This document shows, piece after piece, positions 16,982-25,209 of a DNA stretch of 64,000 nt. The DNA lies in the NCBI GenBank assembly GCA_043755595.1, contig JAYUSQ010000117.1, positions 1-64,000 of the forward strand, given 5' to 3'. Made by a program: the position numbers and the translations under genes. Position 1 is the stretch's first letter. Every line of letters begins with the position of its first letter. Under the pieces are notes generated by a model, which saw nothing but the letters and a program-made list of their open reading frames with translations, was not told where the DNA came from and made no database searches. This DNA is from VFZP01 sp043755595 (GTDB lineage: Bacteria > Acidobacteriota > Terriglobia > Bryobacterales > Bryobacteraceae).

Positions 16982-17929
16982 TTACCCGGGTTGTGACGAG
17001 TCGCGTTTCTTCCACTGATACGCCTTGATCGAGTTGCGCCAGAAATACTTCTCGCGTTGCGCGGCGGTCTTCGACGAAAAGTAATCGGTCACGATCTTAA
17101 ACACTGCGGGATACCCGGCGACATTATCGCTGTTGGGCCAATCGCTGCCGTATACCACGCGGTCTTCGCCAAACAAACCAAAGATCGTATCGAGACGGTC
17201 TTTGTAGAACGCAACATCGACCGGCACTTTGCCGCCCACGTTGCGGAGCACCGCGGAAATCTTGACGTACGAGAGCGGGCGTTTGGCGAGGTCGGCGAGA
17301 TTCTTGTCGTATGCCTTGCGCGCCGCCGTGTCGGCGGGAGGTTCAAGCTTAGCCAGATGGTCCACCACCAACCGCAGATTCGGCACGCGCTCGGTCAGTC
17401 GCAGCAGATCTTCGATCAACGCCGGATCTGGATTGGCGCTGTCGAGCGTCAGCCCCGCCTCGGCCAGCAACTTCACGCCAGCCAGGAACGCAGGCTTCGC
17501 AACCGCCGCATGGAAGTCGCGATTCCACAGATTGCCGTAGCGAATCCCCAGATACAGCGGATTGCGCCGGAAGCGTTCAAGCTGCTTGCCGAACTCGGCG
17601 TGATCGGGCTCAAGATCGCCGATCATACCGACCATGATCTTGTCTTTCTCGATCACGTCGAGCACCCACTGGTTGTCGTCAAACAAAGGGCTGCACTCCA
17701 CCATGATGGCGCCGCGCACGTTGAACGGCTTCACCAGCGCCCGATAGCGATCCGGCAGCGCCGGCTTGTAGAGCTTGGCGTTATCCTTCGGTGGCCACGG
17801 GATGCCTTGCGGCCGCCTCGGGTCGAACAAGTGAATGTGGGTGTCGATCACCGGCAGTTCGGCGGCCCACGCGGGGATCGCGGTGGCGGCGGCCGAAGCG
17901 GTGGCTAGCAAAGTGCGCCGGGTCATCAT
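16982..17929 (-). CDS. Secreted amidohydrolase-family (TIM-barrel) hydrolase
   Basis: 315 residues. A twin-arginine-like leader (TRRTLLATASAAATAIPAWA) is followed by the metal-binding start VIDTHIHLFDP, a mid-barrel KPFNVRGAIMVE, LVVDHLAK and the C-terminal metal Asp in VVYGSDWPNS. This is the layout of amidohydrolase_2 enzymes such as L-fuconolactonase and 2-pyrone-4,6-dicarboxylate hydrolase. Substrate cannot be told from sequence. Tat export of such proteins is common in Solibacter-like bacteria. Confidence 0.82.
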   Translation of the reverse strand: MMTRRTLLATASAAATAIPAWAAELPVIDTHIHLFDPRRPQGIPWPPKDNAKLYKPALPDRYRALVKPFNVRGAIMVECSPLFDDNQWVLDVIEKDKIMVGMIGDLEPDHAEFGKQLERFRRNPLYLGIRYGNLWNRDFHAAVAKPAFLAGVKLLAEAGLTLDSANPDPALIEDLLRLTERVPNLRLVVDHLAKLEPPADTAARKAYDKNLADLAKRPLSYVKISAVLRNVGGKVPVDVAFYKDRLDTIFGLFGEDRVVYGSDWPNSDNVAGYPAVFKIVTDYFSSKTAAQREKYFWRNSIKAYQWKKRDSSQPG

Positions 17930-18035
17930 AAGTGTCTCGACGCATGGTATCGCACGGGAGCCGCAGTGTCACTTGATTGAATCGTTTTGCTGGCGTGATC
18001 GCGCGGCTCGTCTAGTTCGGGCTACCTTATAACCT

Positions 18036-18812
18036 GTGCGCTCCTTACATATTATTCAAGGTGGCATCGAGAACGGCGACAAGGAATGGCTGGAGGGCGC
18101 CGCGCGAAAGCCCTCCATTTCCGACCCGTGGACCGTGCCTAGTTCCGCCGTCGTGGGGGACGACGTGGTGTTCTACGTTGGCGGATTTGGGTTCTTCGCC
18201 ACCGGGCGAATCGCCAGCACGCCCACACCGAGACCCGATTGGAAGAACCGGTACGGAGCAGCCATCGAAGCCATCAAGCTGGTTCAGCCGCCAATATTGT
18301 TACCTTCGATTCGCAAGCAGCTTCCTCAGTTGGGCTGGGCGAGGTATCCACGAAGCATCACCACTCCCACCCGCGATGTGTCACTCCTGGTCCGCCAACT
18401 CATCAGGAACCCCCTCACCAAGGGAACTCTCGATCTCGACGATACTGCGATTGGTTCGGTTTCCCTCGACGCTTTGAGAGCAGTGTGCGCTTCCATGTCG
18501 CGAGGCAAGGTCGCCACAATCACAGAACGCAACGTACGCGTACGAGTTCGATCGACCTACCCTCGGCTGATAGCGCTAAAGCGAGCGTCGGGGCGTTGTG
18601 AGGGCTGCCGGGAGCCTTCTCCGTTTCGCACTGCGACCGGACCGTATCTCGAAGCGCATCACATCGACCGGCTTAGCGACGATGGCCCGGATGAGCCCAG
18701 AAATGTCATCGCACTCTGTGCGAATTGCCATCGCAGGGCACACTTCAGCGTGGATGCGAAGGCCTTCAATCGATTCCTCCAAAAACAAATGACCAAGCTG
18801 GAACCCGGTTAA
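18036..18812 (+). CDS. EVE/PUA-like domain plus HNH endonuclease
   Basis: 258 residues from a GTG. Residues about 1-85 look like an EVE/PUA-type fold (WTVPSSAVVGDDVVFYVGG, GFFATGRI), used elsewhere to read modified bases. The C-terminal HNH domain has C188/C191, EAHHI (206-210), N223, CANCH (228-232) and H236, so its zinc and catalytic residues are intact. Proteins of this build act as modification-dependent restriction enzymes. The gene stands alone, 840 bases from the CRISPR operon and close to the nuclease at 15957. The N-terminal domain call is by pattern and less certain than HNH. Confidence 0.72.
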   Translation: MRSLHIIQGGIENGDKEWLEGAARKPSISDPWTVPSSAVVGDDVVFYVGGFGFFATGRIASTPTPRPDWKNRYGAAIEAIKLVQPPILLPSIRKQLPQLGWARYPRSITTPTRDVSLLVRQLIRNPLTKGTLDLDDTAIGSVSLDALRAVCASMSRGKVATITERNVRVRVRSTYPRLIALKRASGRCEGCREPSPFRTATGPYLEAHHIDRLSDDGPDEPRNVIALCANCHRRAHFSVDAKAFNRFLQKQMTKLEPG

Positions 18813-18826
18813 ATTCCCACTCGCCG

Positions 18827-19534
18827 TTACTCAGAGTCGCCGATCAATTCGATCTCGCCAATCCCGCCCCGCACGACGCACCGCACCTGGCGCGACGACT
18901 TTTCATACGCTGCGTTGACATACCGGCCGTCGGAATCTTTTTTCAACCCCTTGGTGTTCAGTGAGCCAATGCCACCTTTGGCATCCACCTGCGCCCCCAT
19001 CTTGCGCGGCAAGCGAATCTCCGCGCGGCCGACCCCGCCGTGAACCTCCACCTCGACATCGCGTTTATATTCGCCATCGAGATTAAGGTGCAACTCGCCC
19101 ACGCCCATGTGAACCTGCAACGAGCGCAAGGCCACGCCGGATAGATCGAGATCGGTTTCGCCCGCGCCCAACCGCACCACTAGATCGATCGGCGTCTGAT
19201 TGTCGAACTTCAGCTTCCACTCGATTTCGCCGCCGTTTTTCCCCCAGCTTTCTTTCTTGGGACTGCGAATTTCCAACGCGCCGCGCGATCCTTTGGCGTC
19301 GTAAGTTACCTCAGGCGGGTGTGGCGTGCGGAATTCAGCGTCCAGGAATTTGGCGCTGCCGCCCTTGATCTTCAAACCGCCCACCGACATGTTGATTTCA
19401 GCGTGGACAAACTCGACGTTGCCGCGCTCAAGAGTACGGGTTACGGTTTGCATCGGCGCATTGTCGTCCATGTCCATCGAGATATGGCAACCGGCCAAAG
19501 TGAGCAGCGGCAGGCACGCAAGGGATCGGGTCAT
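18827..19534 (-). CDS. Lipoprotein with beta-solenoid (toastrack/DUF4097-like) domain
   Basis: 235 residues with a lipobox LAGC at about 13-16, so the mature protein should be lipid-anchored. The rest is a ladder of short strands with repeating hydrophobic-Gly pattern (VRLGAGETDLDLSG, VHMGVGELHLNLDG, VHGGVGRAEIRLP, AKGGIGSLNTKG, RGGIGEIELIG), five visible turns, as in the toastrack domain of LiaF and DUF4097 proteins, which sense or relay envelope stress. It is divergent from the CRISPR operon, sharing the 118-base gap 19535..19652. Confidence 0.75.
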   Translation of the reverse strand: MTRSLACLPLLTLAGCHISMDMDDNAPMQTVTRTLERGNVEFVHAEINMSVGGLKIKGGSAKFLDAEFRTPHPPEVTYDAKGSRGALEIRSPKKESWGKNGGEIEWKLKFDNQTPIDLVVRLGAGETDLDLSGVALRSLQVHMGVGELHLNLDGEYKRDVEVEVHGGVGRAEIRLPRKMGAQVDAKGGIGSLNTKGLKKDSDGRYVNAAYEKSSRQVRCVVRGGIGEIELIGDSE

Positions 19535-19652
19535 GCTGGTGCGAAGTCCTTCCGGCTATGATGACGCATTTTCTCCACGGTTTGTTCCGTTGCCGATTTT
19601 CCTGCTACATTAATGGTTTCGCTCAGAGCCCAACCGCACCCGCGCCCATCCC

Positions 19653-21101
19653 ATGTCGATCCAGGTTTTTTTACAAGGAAATTTTTCGGGTATCGAATCG
19701 TTTGTTCTTGGCAACGCCACGGACGGGAGCGATCGCGCCGTGGCTGGGCGCTGTATTTGGGTATCGCTACTCGCCGAAGTGCTGCCCCGCGCCCTGTTGG
19801 CTGAGCTTGGTCTCGCCAAAATACTTTTGGGCGCCAGCGGCGGCAGTGGTTTCCTGGTCGTGATTCCGCAAGCTTCCGTGGCCGCGGCGGAAGAGTTTCT
19901 GATTGGCGCCGCCAACGACGTCTGGGCGATGAGCGGCGAGCGTTTACGCCTCACCTGGGGTTCGACCGAAAATCTCGGCGACTGGAGCGTTGTCCGCAAG
20001 CGCCTGGCCGATGCGGTCTGGAAGCCTCTGCAGGTGGAGCCCGAAGGAGGCGCGGCTGGCGTATTTGAGCCGTTCGACGGGACAGCGCAGCCTACTGAGC
20101 CATCCCCCTCTGCCGCGCCTGCCGCCTACTTCGATGAGTTGATGGCCGGCTTGCGCGAGGCTACCGCGGTTGGCTGGAATCCCGGCTTCCCGGCGAAAAT
20201 CATCCTGGGCCCCGGCGCTCAAAGCTGGACGCTCGGCCCCGGCTTCGACGAAATTCCGTTGGCGCGTCACTCAGCGCCCGGAGCCGATGGCGCCGGTATC
20301 GGGTCGCCCGCTGAATTGGGCGCCAAGGCCGAAGGACGCGCCGCCTGGGGCGTGCTGCGCGGCGAAGTGGACAACTTCGGAGCCCGCGTCAAAAGGGCGC
20401 AGTCGATCGAAGAACACGTGCAATTGTCGGCGCTGTTTAAACAATTCTTTGCCGGCGAACTGACCGTCGCGTGTTTGCAACCGGAGTACTGGCAGAAGGT
20501 CACGATCCTGCATGCAGGCGCGGACGACTTTGCGGTGTTCGGCTCCTGGGACGCCCTGCTCGATCTGGCGCGCGAGATTCAACGCCTGTTTCATCGGTTC
20601 GCCGAAGCGAATCTGCGTGAACTGGCCGGTCCAGAAGGCAAGACCATCTCGATGGGCATGGCCATCGCCGGGGGTGAGCGGGAAACGCTCGCCGAAGTTT
20701 ACGATGAAGCCGGCCGGCGGCTGAACGCGGCGAAGGCCGGGGGCCGGGACTGCTTCCACGTTTTCGGGCGCGCCGCCGAGTGGCGTCACATCAATCATGC
20801 TCGCGACCTGAAAGAGATGATGCGCCGCATGATCGCCGAGTTGGGTTGTCCTCCGGAGTTTTTGGCCGAATTGAGTGGCTTCTATCGCGAGAAGCCGGAG
20901 TCGAGAGCTGATCGTCCGTGGCGTTACTACCGACGGATCGGCCGCGTGCTCGGAGCGCATAAGGATCGCGAGGTGCAGCGGCTGCAGAAGGCGCTGATCA
21001 CCGACATCGTGGGTAAGAGCGCCGTGCAAGTGAAGCTTCGTCCCGCCGGTCTGGTGGCCGTCGAGTGGGCGCGGATGCTTCAACGCGGCGCCGCCGAATA
21101 G
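19653..21101 (+). CDS. cas10: Cas10/Csm1-like subunit lacking the HD domain, GADD variant
   Basis: 482 residues, far shorter than the usual 750-850. It begins directly at the first palm domain (FLQGNFSGIESFVLG, then LLGASGGSGFLVVIP near 59-72), so the N-terminal HD nuclease is absent. The second palm has VLRGEVDNFG near 234-243 and HAGADDFAVFG at 287-297; the cyclase motif is GADD (289-292) in place of GGDD. AGRRLNAAKAGGRDCFHVFG completes the palm, followed by an all-helical end. I see no CxxC zinc motif between the palms. First gene of the five-gene effector operon. Both acidic residues of the motif remain, so oligoadenylate synthesis is possible but unproven. Confidence 0.85.
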   Translation: MSIQVFLQGNFSGIESFVLGNATDGSDRAVAGRCIWVSLLAEVLPRALLAELGLAKILLGASGGSGFLVVIPQASVAAAEEFLIGAANDVWAMSGERLRLTWGSTENLGDWSVVRKRLADAVWKPLQVEPEGGAAGVFEPFDGTAQPTEPSPSAAPAAYFDELMAGLREATAVGWNPGFPAKIILGPGAQSWTLGPGFDEIPLARHSAPGADGAGIGSPAELGAKAEGRAAWGVLRGEVDNFGARVKRAQSIEEHVQLSALFKQFFAGELTVACLQPEYWQKVTILHAGADDFAVFGSWDALLDLAREIQRLFHRFAEANLRELAGPEGKTISMGMAIAGGERETLAEVYDEAGRRLNAAKAGGRDCFHVFGRAAEWRHINHARDLKEMMRRMIAELGCPPEFLAELSGFYREKPESRADRPWRYYRRIGRVLGAHKDREVQRLQKALITDIVGKSAVQVKLRPAGLVAVEWARMLQRGAAE

Positions 21102-21128
21102 AGATAGGATCGAGAGCGAGGATTTTCC

Positions 21129-21869
21129 ATGGCAGACGAAATGGAACAAGATCAGCAGCGGCAAGAGCCGCAATCGGAGCCGGTGGCCGAAGCGCCCAGC
21201 CCCGCCGCCGAGCCTGCCGTCGCGGTGGCCGAAGGCGGCGACAAGCCTCCACCGCAGCCACAGCAGCAGCCGCCGCGCGGTCCCAGACCGCAGCCACAGT
21301 CGCGTGGTCCCAAGCCGGAAGGGCAGCCGCAACAGAATCGTGGCCCTCGCGAAGGCCGCTCCGACCGCCCGCCCATTGGTGCTGGCGGTGCTGGTGGTGA
21401 TCGCGGCGGCGCCCCCCGGCCAGCCGGCGGTGGCGACCGTGGTCCACGTCCCGGCGGCGATCGGCGCGAAGGTGGCGGCGGACGTCCCGGTGGCGGTGGC
21501 TTTGGCGGCTTCCGCGCCGATGGCCCGATGCTCGACATCGACCTCGACAAGCTCATCGCCGACAGCCTGTATATGGATAATCAGGCGCACGCCGTCGTCA
21601 GCCGCCTGCGCGACATGGATTCGGGCACCAAGAGTCAGTTGCGCCGTTTCTATAATGCCGTGCGCCGCGCCTGCCGCACGCCCGATGGCGAGCGCCAACA
21701 TGAGTTTGTGATGCTGCGCGCACGATTGGCCTACACGATCGCGCGCCACTCGCTGCGAGGGCTCGACGCACTCGAAAAACTACTGCTACAGGTCACACGG
21801 AAAAATAGCGCACCCGGCTACGAGCGCTTTCGCGATCTGTTTGAAGCCATCGTCGCCTACAACGAATAG
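21129..21869 (+). CDS. csm2: Csm2 small subunit with long low-complexity N-terminal tail
   Basis: 246 residues. Only the last 115 or so form a recognisable Csm2 helical bundle: DKLIADSLYM, TKSQLRRFYNAVRRA, LRARLAYTIARHSL and FRDLFEAIVAYNE, matching the SQLRKFYN and KLAYAAGR family signatures. The first 130 residues are a disordered-looking stretch rich in Pro, Gln, Gly and Arg, with GPRPQ and GGDRG-type repeats resembling RGG RNA-binding regions. Ordinary Csm2 is about 120-150 residues. Csm2 lines the crRNA-target duplex as the inner filament. It lies 27 bases after cas10, with in-frame start at ATG and a GAG-rich ribosome site before it. Confidence 0.8.
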   Translation: MADEMEQDQQRQEPQSEPVAEAPSPAAEPAVAVAEGGDKPPPQPQQQPPRGPRPQPQSRGPKPEGQPQQNRGPREGRSDRPPIGAGGAGGDRGGAPRPAGGGDRGPRPGGDRREGGGGRPGGGGFGGFRADGPMLDIDLDKLIADSLYMDNQAHAVVSRLRDMDSGTKSQLRRFYNAVRRACRTPDGERQHEFVMLRARLAYTIARHSLRGLDALEKLLLQVTRKNSAPGYERFRDLFEAIVAYNE

Positions 21870-21899
21870 GCCGCACCACCAAAGAGGTTTTGGATACAC

Positions 21900-22739
21900 A
21901 TGAGTTCGCACACCGCGCAAACACAGTTGAAACTGATCGGTAAGCTCGTCATTGAAGGGGATCTGCACTGCGAAACCGGCTTGCACGTCGGGGCAGGGAA
22001 GGGCTCACTGGAAATCGGCGGGGCCGACAATCCGGTGGTCAAGGACGCCTTCGGACGGCCTTACGTGCCGGGCAGTTCGCTCCGCGGACGGCTCCGCGCG
22101 TTGCTGGAGCAATCCAGTGGCTTGGCTGTGCCTAACGAGTTGATCTACTTGTCCAAACGTAAGGGGCAGGAAGTTCGCATCCACCAAAGCGATCGCCCGG
22201 ACGACGACGTCTGCCTGCTGTTTGGCCGCGGCTCTGGCCGTGCCGATCGTGTCGCGGGCGGCGATTCGCTCGACGGCTCGCAGGCCAGCCCGGCTCGCCT
22301 CACCGTCTACGACGCGACGCTCGATCTGGATTCGATCACGGTCGCCATGCGCGAAAACCTGGACGACGAACTGACCGAAGTGAAGAGCGAAAACGCGATC
22401 GATCGTATCACCAGCCAGGCCAATCCCCGCACGCTGGAACGCGTTCCGGCGGGCGCGCGTTTCGGCATGCGCATGGTGGTTGACGTTCTCTGCGAAGAGG
22501 ACAAAGCCCTGGTGGCGCGTCTGGTCGAATCCATGCGGCTGCTGGAAGACGACACGCTGGGCGGTGGCGGCTCTCGCGGTTCCGGCAAGGTTCGTTTTGG
22601 CGGGCTGAAAGCGACTTGGCGTGGACGGCGATTTTATGCCGAAGGCGCGGCCGAAACCGAACTCGTGAAAGGCGCTTCGCTCGCTGACTTGCAGAAGGCC
22701 GTGTCTTCCGTAGATTTCGCCGGCCAGTTGGCCGAGTAA
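21900..22739 (+). CDS. csm3: Csm3 backbone RAMP (Cas7-like)
   Basis: 279 residues. The RAMP fold begins LIGKLVIEGDLHCETGLHVGAG, followed by IGGADNPVVKDAFGRPYVPGSS. D43 in GGADNP aligns with the catalytic Asp (D32 of S. epidermidis Csm3) that cuts target RNA every 6 bases. The Gly-rich loop GGGGSRGSGKVRFG near 235-250 is the RAMP signature. All this points to an active target-RNA cutting backbone. It is 30 bases after csm2. Confidence 0.93.
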   Translation: MSSHTAQTQLKLIGKLVIEGDLHCETGLHVGAGKGSLEIGGADNPVVKDAFGRPYVPGSSLRGRLRALLEQSSGLAVPNELIYLSKRKGQEVRIHQSDRPDDDVCLLFGRGSGRADRVAGGDSLDGSQASPARLTVYDATLDLDSITVAMRENLDDELTEVKSENAIDRITSQANPRTLERVPAGARFGMRMVVDVLCEEDKALVARLVESMRLLEDDTLGGGGSRGSGKVRFGGLKATWRGRRFYAEGAAETELVKGASLADLQKAVSSVDFAGQLAE

Positions 22740-22753
22740 GGTTCCTCGTAGCA

Positions 22754-23818
22754 ATGTCTGCGCTGTTAGTAAGATTGCGTCCGGAAGGCGCGTGGCGTAT
22801 CGGCCCTGAGTCGGGTTCGCGCGGGCGCTCCGAACGGATTCTGCCAAGCGACGCGTTGTATTCGGCCATCACTCAGGCGCTCGGCGCACTCGGTTGGTTG
22901 GAGCCGTGGTTGGCCGCCACGGCGACCGCTGAAGCTGAGCCCGCCGTTCGCCTGAGTTCATTGTTTCCCGCTCAAGAAGAAAGTTTGCTGGCTCCGCCTC
23001 CCGCGCATTTGTGGCCCGCGCCGGCGGCCCGGTTGCGCACCGGCGGCGCGAAGTTGATTCCGGCCTCGCTCATTCGCGCCCTCGCACTGGGTGAAGAGTG
23101 GAATGAGGATCAGTGGGAAGTGGATGGAATGAGTGAATGCCTGTTGCGCCGGGGCCGCCGCCGCGCTACCGGTTCGCCATACCGCTTTGCCTTGCGGCGC
23201 GGAGTAGCGGTCGATCGGCTGAATACCGGCCTCGTCGCGTTGCATGAAACCGCCTGCATCGAGTTTGCCGAAGGCGCGGGTCTGTGGTGTGTGGCTCAGT
23301 TCTCTCATGATTCGGCTCGCCACCTATGGGCGCCTAGAATCGAGGCGGCCTTCCGCCTGTTGGCCGATACCGGGCTCGGCGGTGAACGACGCCAGGGCTG
23401 GGGCCGATTCACTGTCGATCGCGCCGAGCGAGGCGTGCTGCCAGATCTGATCTGGGGCCGAGGCGGACGCGCCGCTGCCACCGCTGCTACGTCTGGCACA
23501 TCGGAAGACGGAGCAGCAACCAACCACGTGGCAACCGAGGAGCGTGGCTGGTGGCTGCTGTCCCTGTTTAGCCCGGCCGATTCCGACAAAATCGACTGGA
23601 ACCGCGGCAGCTTCAAAATGGTGGAGCGCGGTGGTCGGGTGGAGGCTTCCGGCCAGTCGAAACTCCACTCGCGTATGGTGCGCGAAGGCTCGCTTTTGCT
23701 GGGCGACCGGCCTCTGGGCCGCGCCTGGAATGTAGCGCCGCCCGGTTTTACCGCTCATCCGGTCTGGCGCGCCGGTTTCGCAGTGGCTATCGAGATGCCT
23801 TGGCGGGTGCCCGCATGA
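22754..23818 (+). CDS. csm4: Csm4 RAMP (Cas5-like)
   Basis: 354 residues. RLRPEGAWRIGPESG and SERILPSDALYSAI at the N-terminus and GLGGERRQGWGRF at 207-219 are the Csm4 hallmarks. The C-terminal half has WWLLSLFSPAD and HPVWRAGFAVAIEMP, also usual. A short Ala/Thr/Gly-rich linker (about 236-255) separates the two halves. Csm4 holds the 5' handle of the crRNA and docks Cas10. It starts 14 bases after csm3 and its stop overlaps the csm5 start. Confidence 0.9.
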   Translation: MSALLVRLRPEGAWRIGPESGSRGRSERILPSDALYSAITQALGALGWLEPWLAATATAEAEPAVRLSSLFPAQEESLLAPPPAHLWPAPAARLRTGGAKLIPASLIRALALGEEWNEDQWEVDGMSECLLRRGRRRATGSPYRFALRRGVAVDRLNTGLVALHETACIEFAEGAGLWCVAQFSHDSARHLWAPRIEAAFRLLADTGLGGERRQGWGRFTVDRAERGVLPDLIWGRGGRAAATAATSGTSEDGAATNHVATEERGWWLLSLFSPADSDKIDWNRGSFKMVERGGRVEASGQSKLHSRMVREGSLLLGDRPLGRAWNVAPPGFTAHPVWRAGFAVAIEMPWRVPA

Positions 23819-25008
23819 TGAAATATCGCGCCGAATGTCTGACGCCGGTGCTGGTGAGCGACGGCTCCACCTTGTCGCCCATCGATTACATGGTCTGGAA
23901 AGACCAGGTGAACGTCCTCGATCAGCGCAAAATATTCCGCCTGCTCGCCAAAGGACCGCGCCTGGATGGCTACCTGAATCAGGTGAAGCGCGCGCAGAAA
24001 CTCGATTTCGCCAGTTGGGGCGGCTTTGCGCAAAACTTCGCCGGACGCCGCATCGCGTTCGAACATGCCAGCACCTCGACACAATGGGAGAGCCAGCCGG
24101 CCGGCGACTGCCATATCCCGACGTTTGCGCGCACGCAGGATGGTCCGTATCTGCCTGGTTCCTCGCTGCGCGGCGCCCTTCGGACCGCTCTGGTTTCGTC
24201 GCGGATCGACGAAAAAGTCATCGAGCAGTTCAACGAGACGATGGCCGGCGAACGCCCTCCGCGGCGGCCCGGTGACGCGCTCGAACAAAAGGCGCTAGCC
24301 AACGAAGGCGGCCGCGGCGGCTGGGATCCGCTCAAAGCCTTCGCGGTGTCCGATTCGCAGGCCGCCGCTTCTTCGGCCACCAAGGTCTTTCTGGTGCGCG
24401 TGGCGTCGCTGGCGGAATCGCGCGATCCCAAAACGCAGGCGGCTCGACCGTTCTCACTCGTCTGGAAGCAAGCCAAAGGCGGCAGTGTAGATGGGCGGCG
24501 CGTGGACGACTCCACTCCGGTTTTTGCCGAGATGGCTGCTCCGGGCTCTGTCTTTGAGGGCTCTTGGACCGAACGCGGCTACTATCGCAAAGGCGAGATC
24601 CGTCACGTGCTCCGCTGGCGCGATATCGATCTGCGCAAAATGATGATCGATGCCGCCAATTCCTACGCTGCGGCCATTCTGGCCGAGCACCGGCGTTTTG
24701 CCGCCGCCAGCGGTTTAGCTGGTGTCGATGCTTCCCTCGCCGGACTGGAATCGGTGTTGGCCGAAGCGCAGGCCGCCGGCAACCGTTGTCTTTTGAATAT
24801 CGGTTGGGGCGGCGGATTGTTGGGCAAAGCCGCTTGGCCTGTGTCGGCCCCGGGCGCAGAAGAAAGCCACCGCCGTATACTGGCCGCGCAGTCTGTCTGG
24901 GCTAGGGCTATCCGCACTGGCATGCCTTTTCCTAAAACCAGGCGCGTTGTCTTTATGCAAGGCCAGCCCGCCGTTCTAGCAGGTTGGGTAAATCTAGTTC
25001 TTTCGTAA
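23815..25008 (+). CDS. csm5: Csm5 RAMP
   Basis: 397 residues from the ATG that overlaps the csm4 stop (ATGA); an in-frame ATG one codon later, and a longer start at 23800, are alternatives. CLTPVLVSDG, MVWKDQVNVLD, the RAMP motif PYLPGSSLRGALR (111-123) and the C-terminal GWGGGLLGKAAW region are typical of Csm5, which caps the 3' end of the crRNA in type III-A complexes. It ends the operon; no csm6, cas6 or adaptation gene follows. Confidence 0.88.
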   Translation: MMKYRAECLTPVLVSDGSTLSPIDYMVWKDQVNVLDQRKIFRLLAKGPRLDGYLNQVKRAQKLDFASWGGFAQNFAGRRIAFEHASTSTQWESQPAGDCHIPTFARTQDGPYLPGSSLRGALRTALVSSRIDEKVIEQFNETMAGERPPRRPGDALEQKALANEGGRGGWDPLKAFAVSDSQAAASSATKVFLVRVASLAESRDPKTQAARPFSLVWKQAKGGSVDGRRVDDSTPVFAEMAAPGSVFEGSWTERGYYRKGEIRHVLRWRDIDLRKMMIDAANSYAAAILAEHRRFAAASGLAGVDASLAGLESVLAEAQAAGNRCLLNIGWGGGLLGKAAWPVSAPGAEESHRRILAAQSVWARAIRTGMPFPKTRRVVFMQGQPAVLAGWVNLVLS

Positions 25009-25209
25009 GGTCTACCCCCTATTTTTGGCCGGTGGAACTGACGATAGTGATTAGTGTCGGGGTGGTACTTGGCAACGACGGTACCTTCGAGGGGATGCCC
25101 GCTGCCGCCGACAAATGCTACGATAGTGACGGAATTACGGCAGGGTACTTTGTATCCTAGAGGCGTGGAGGAGCAACTTCGCCGTTTGAAGTTGCGCTGG
25201 CGAAAATAA

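Noticed and set aside
20271..21749. Long antisense frame opposite cas10 and csm2
   Set aside because: It is a GC-bias shadow: the composition is low-complexity and the plus strand codes for recognised Cas proteins.
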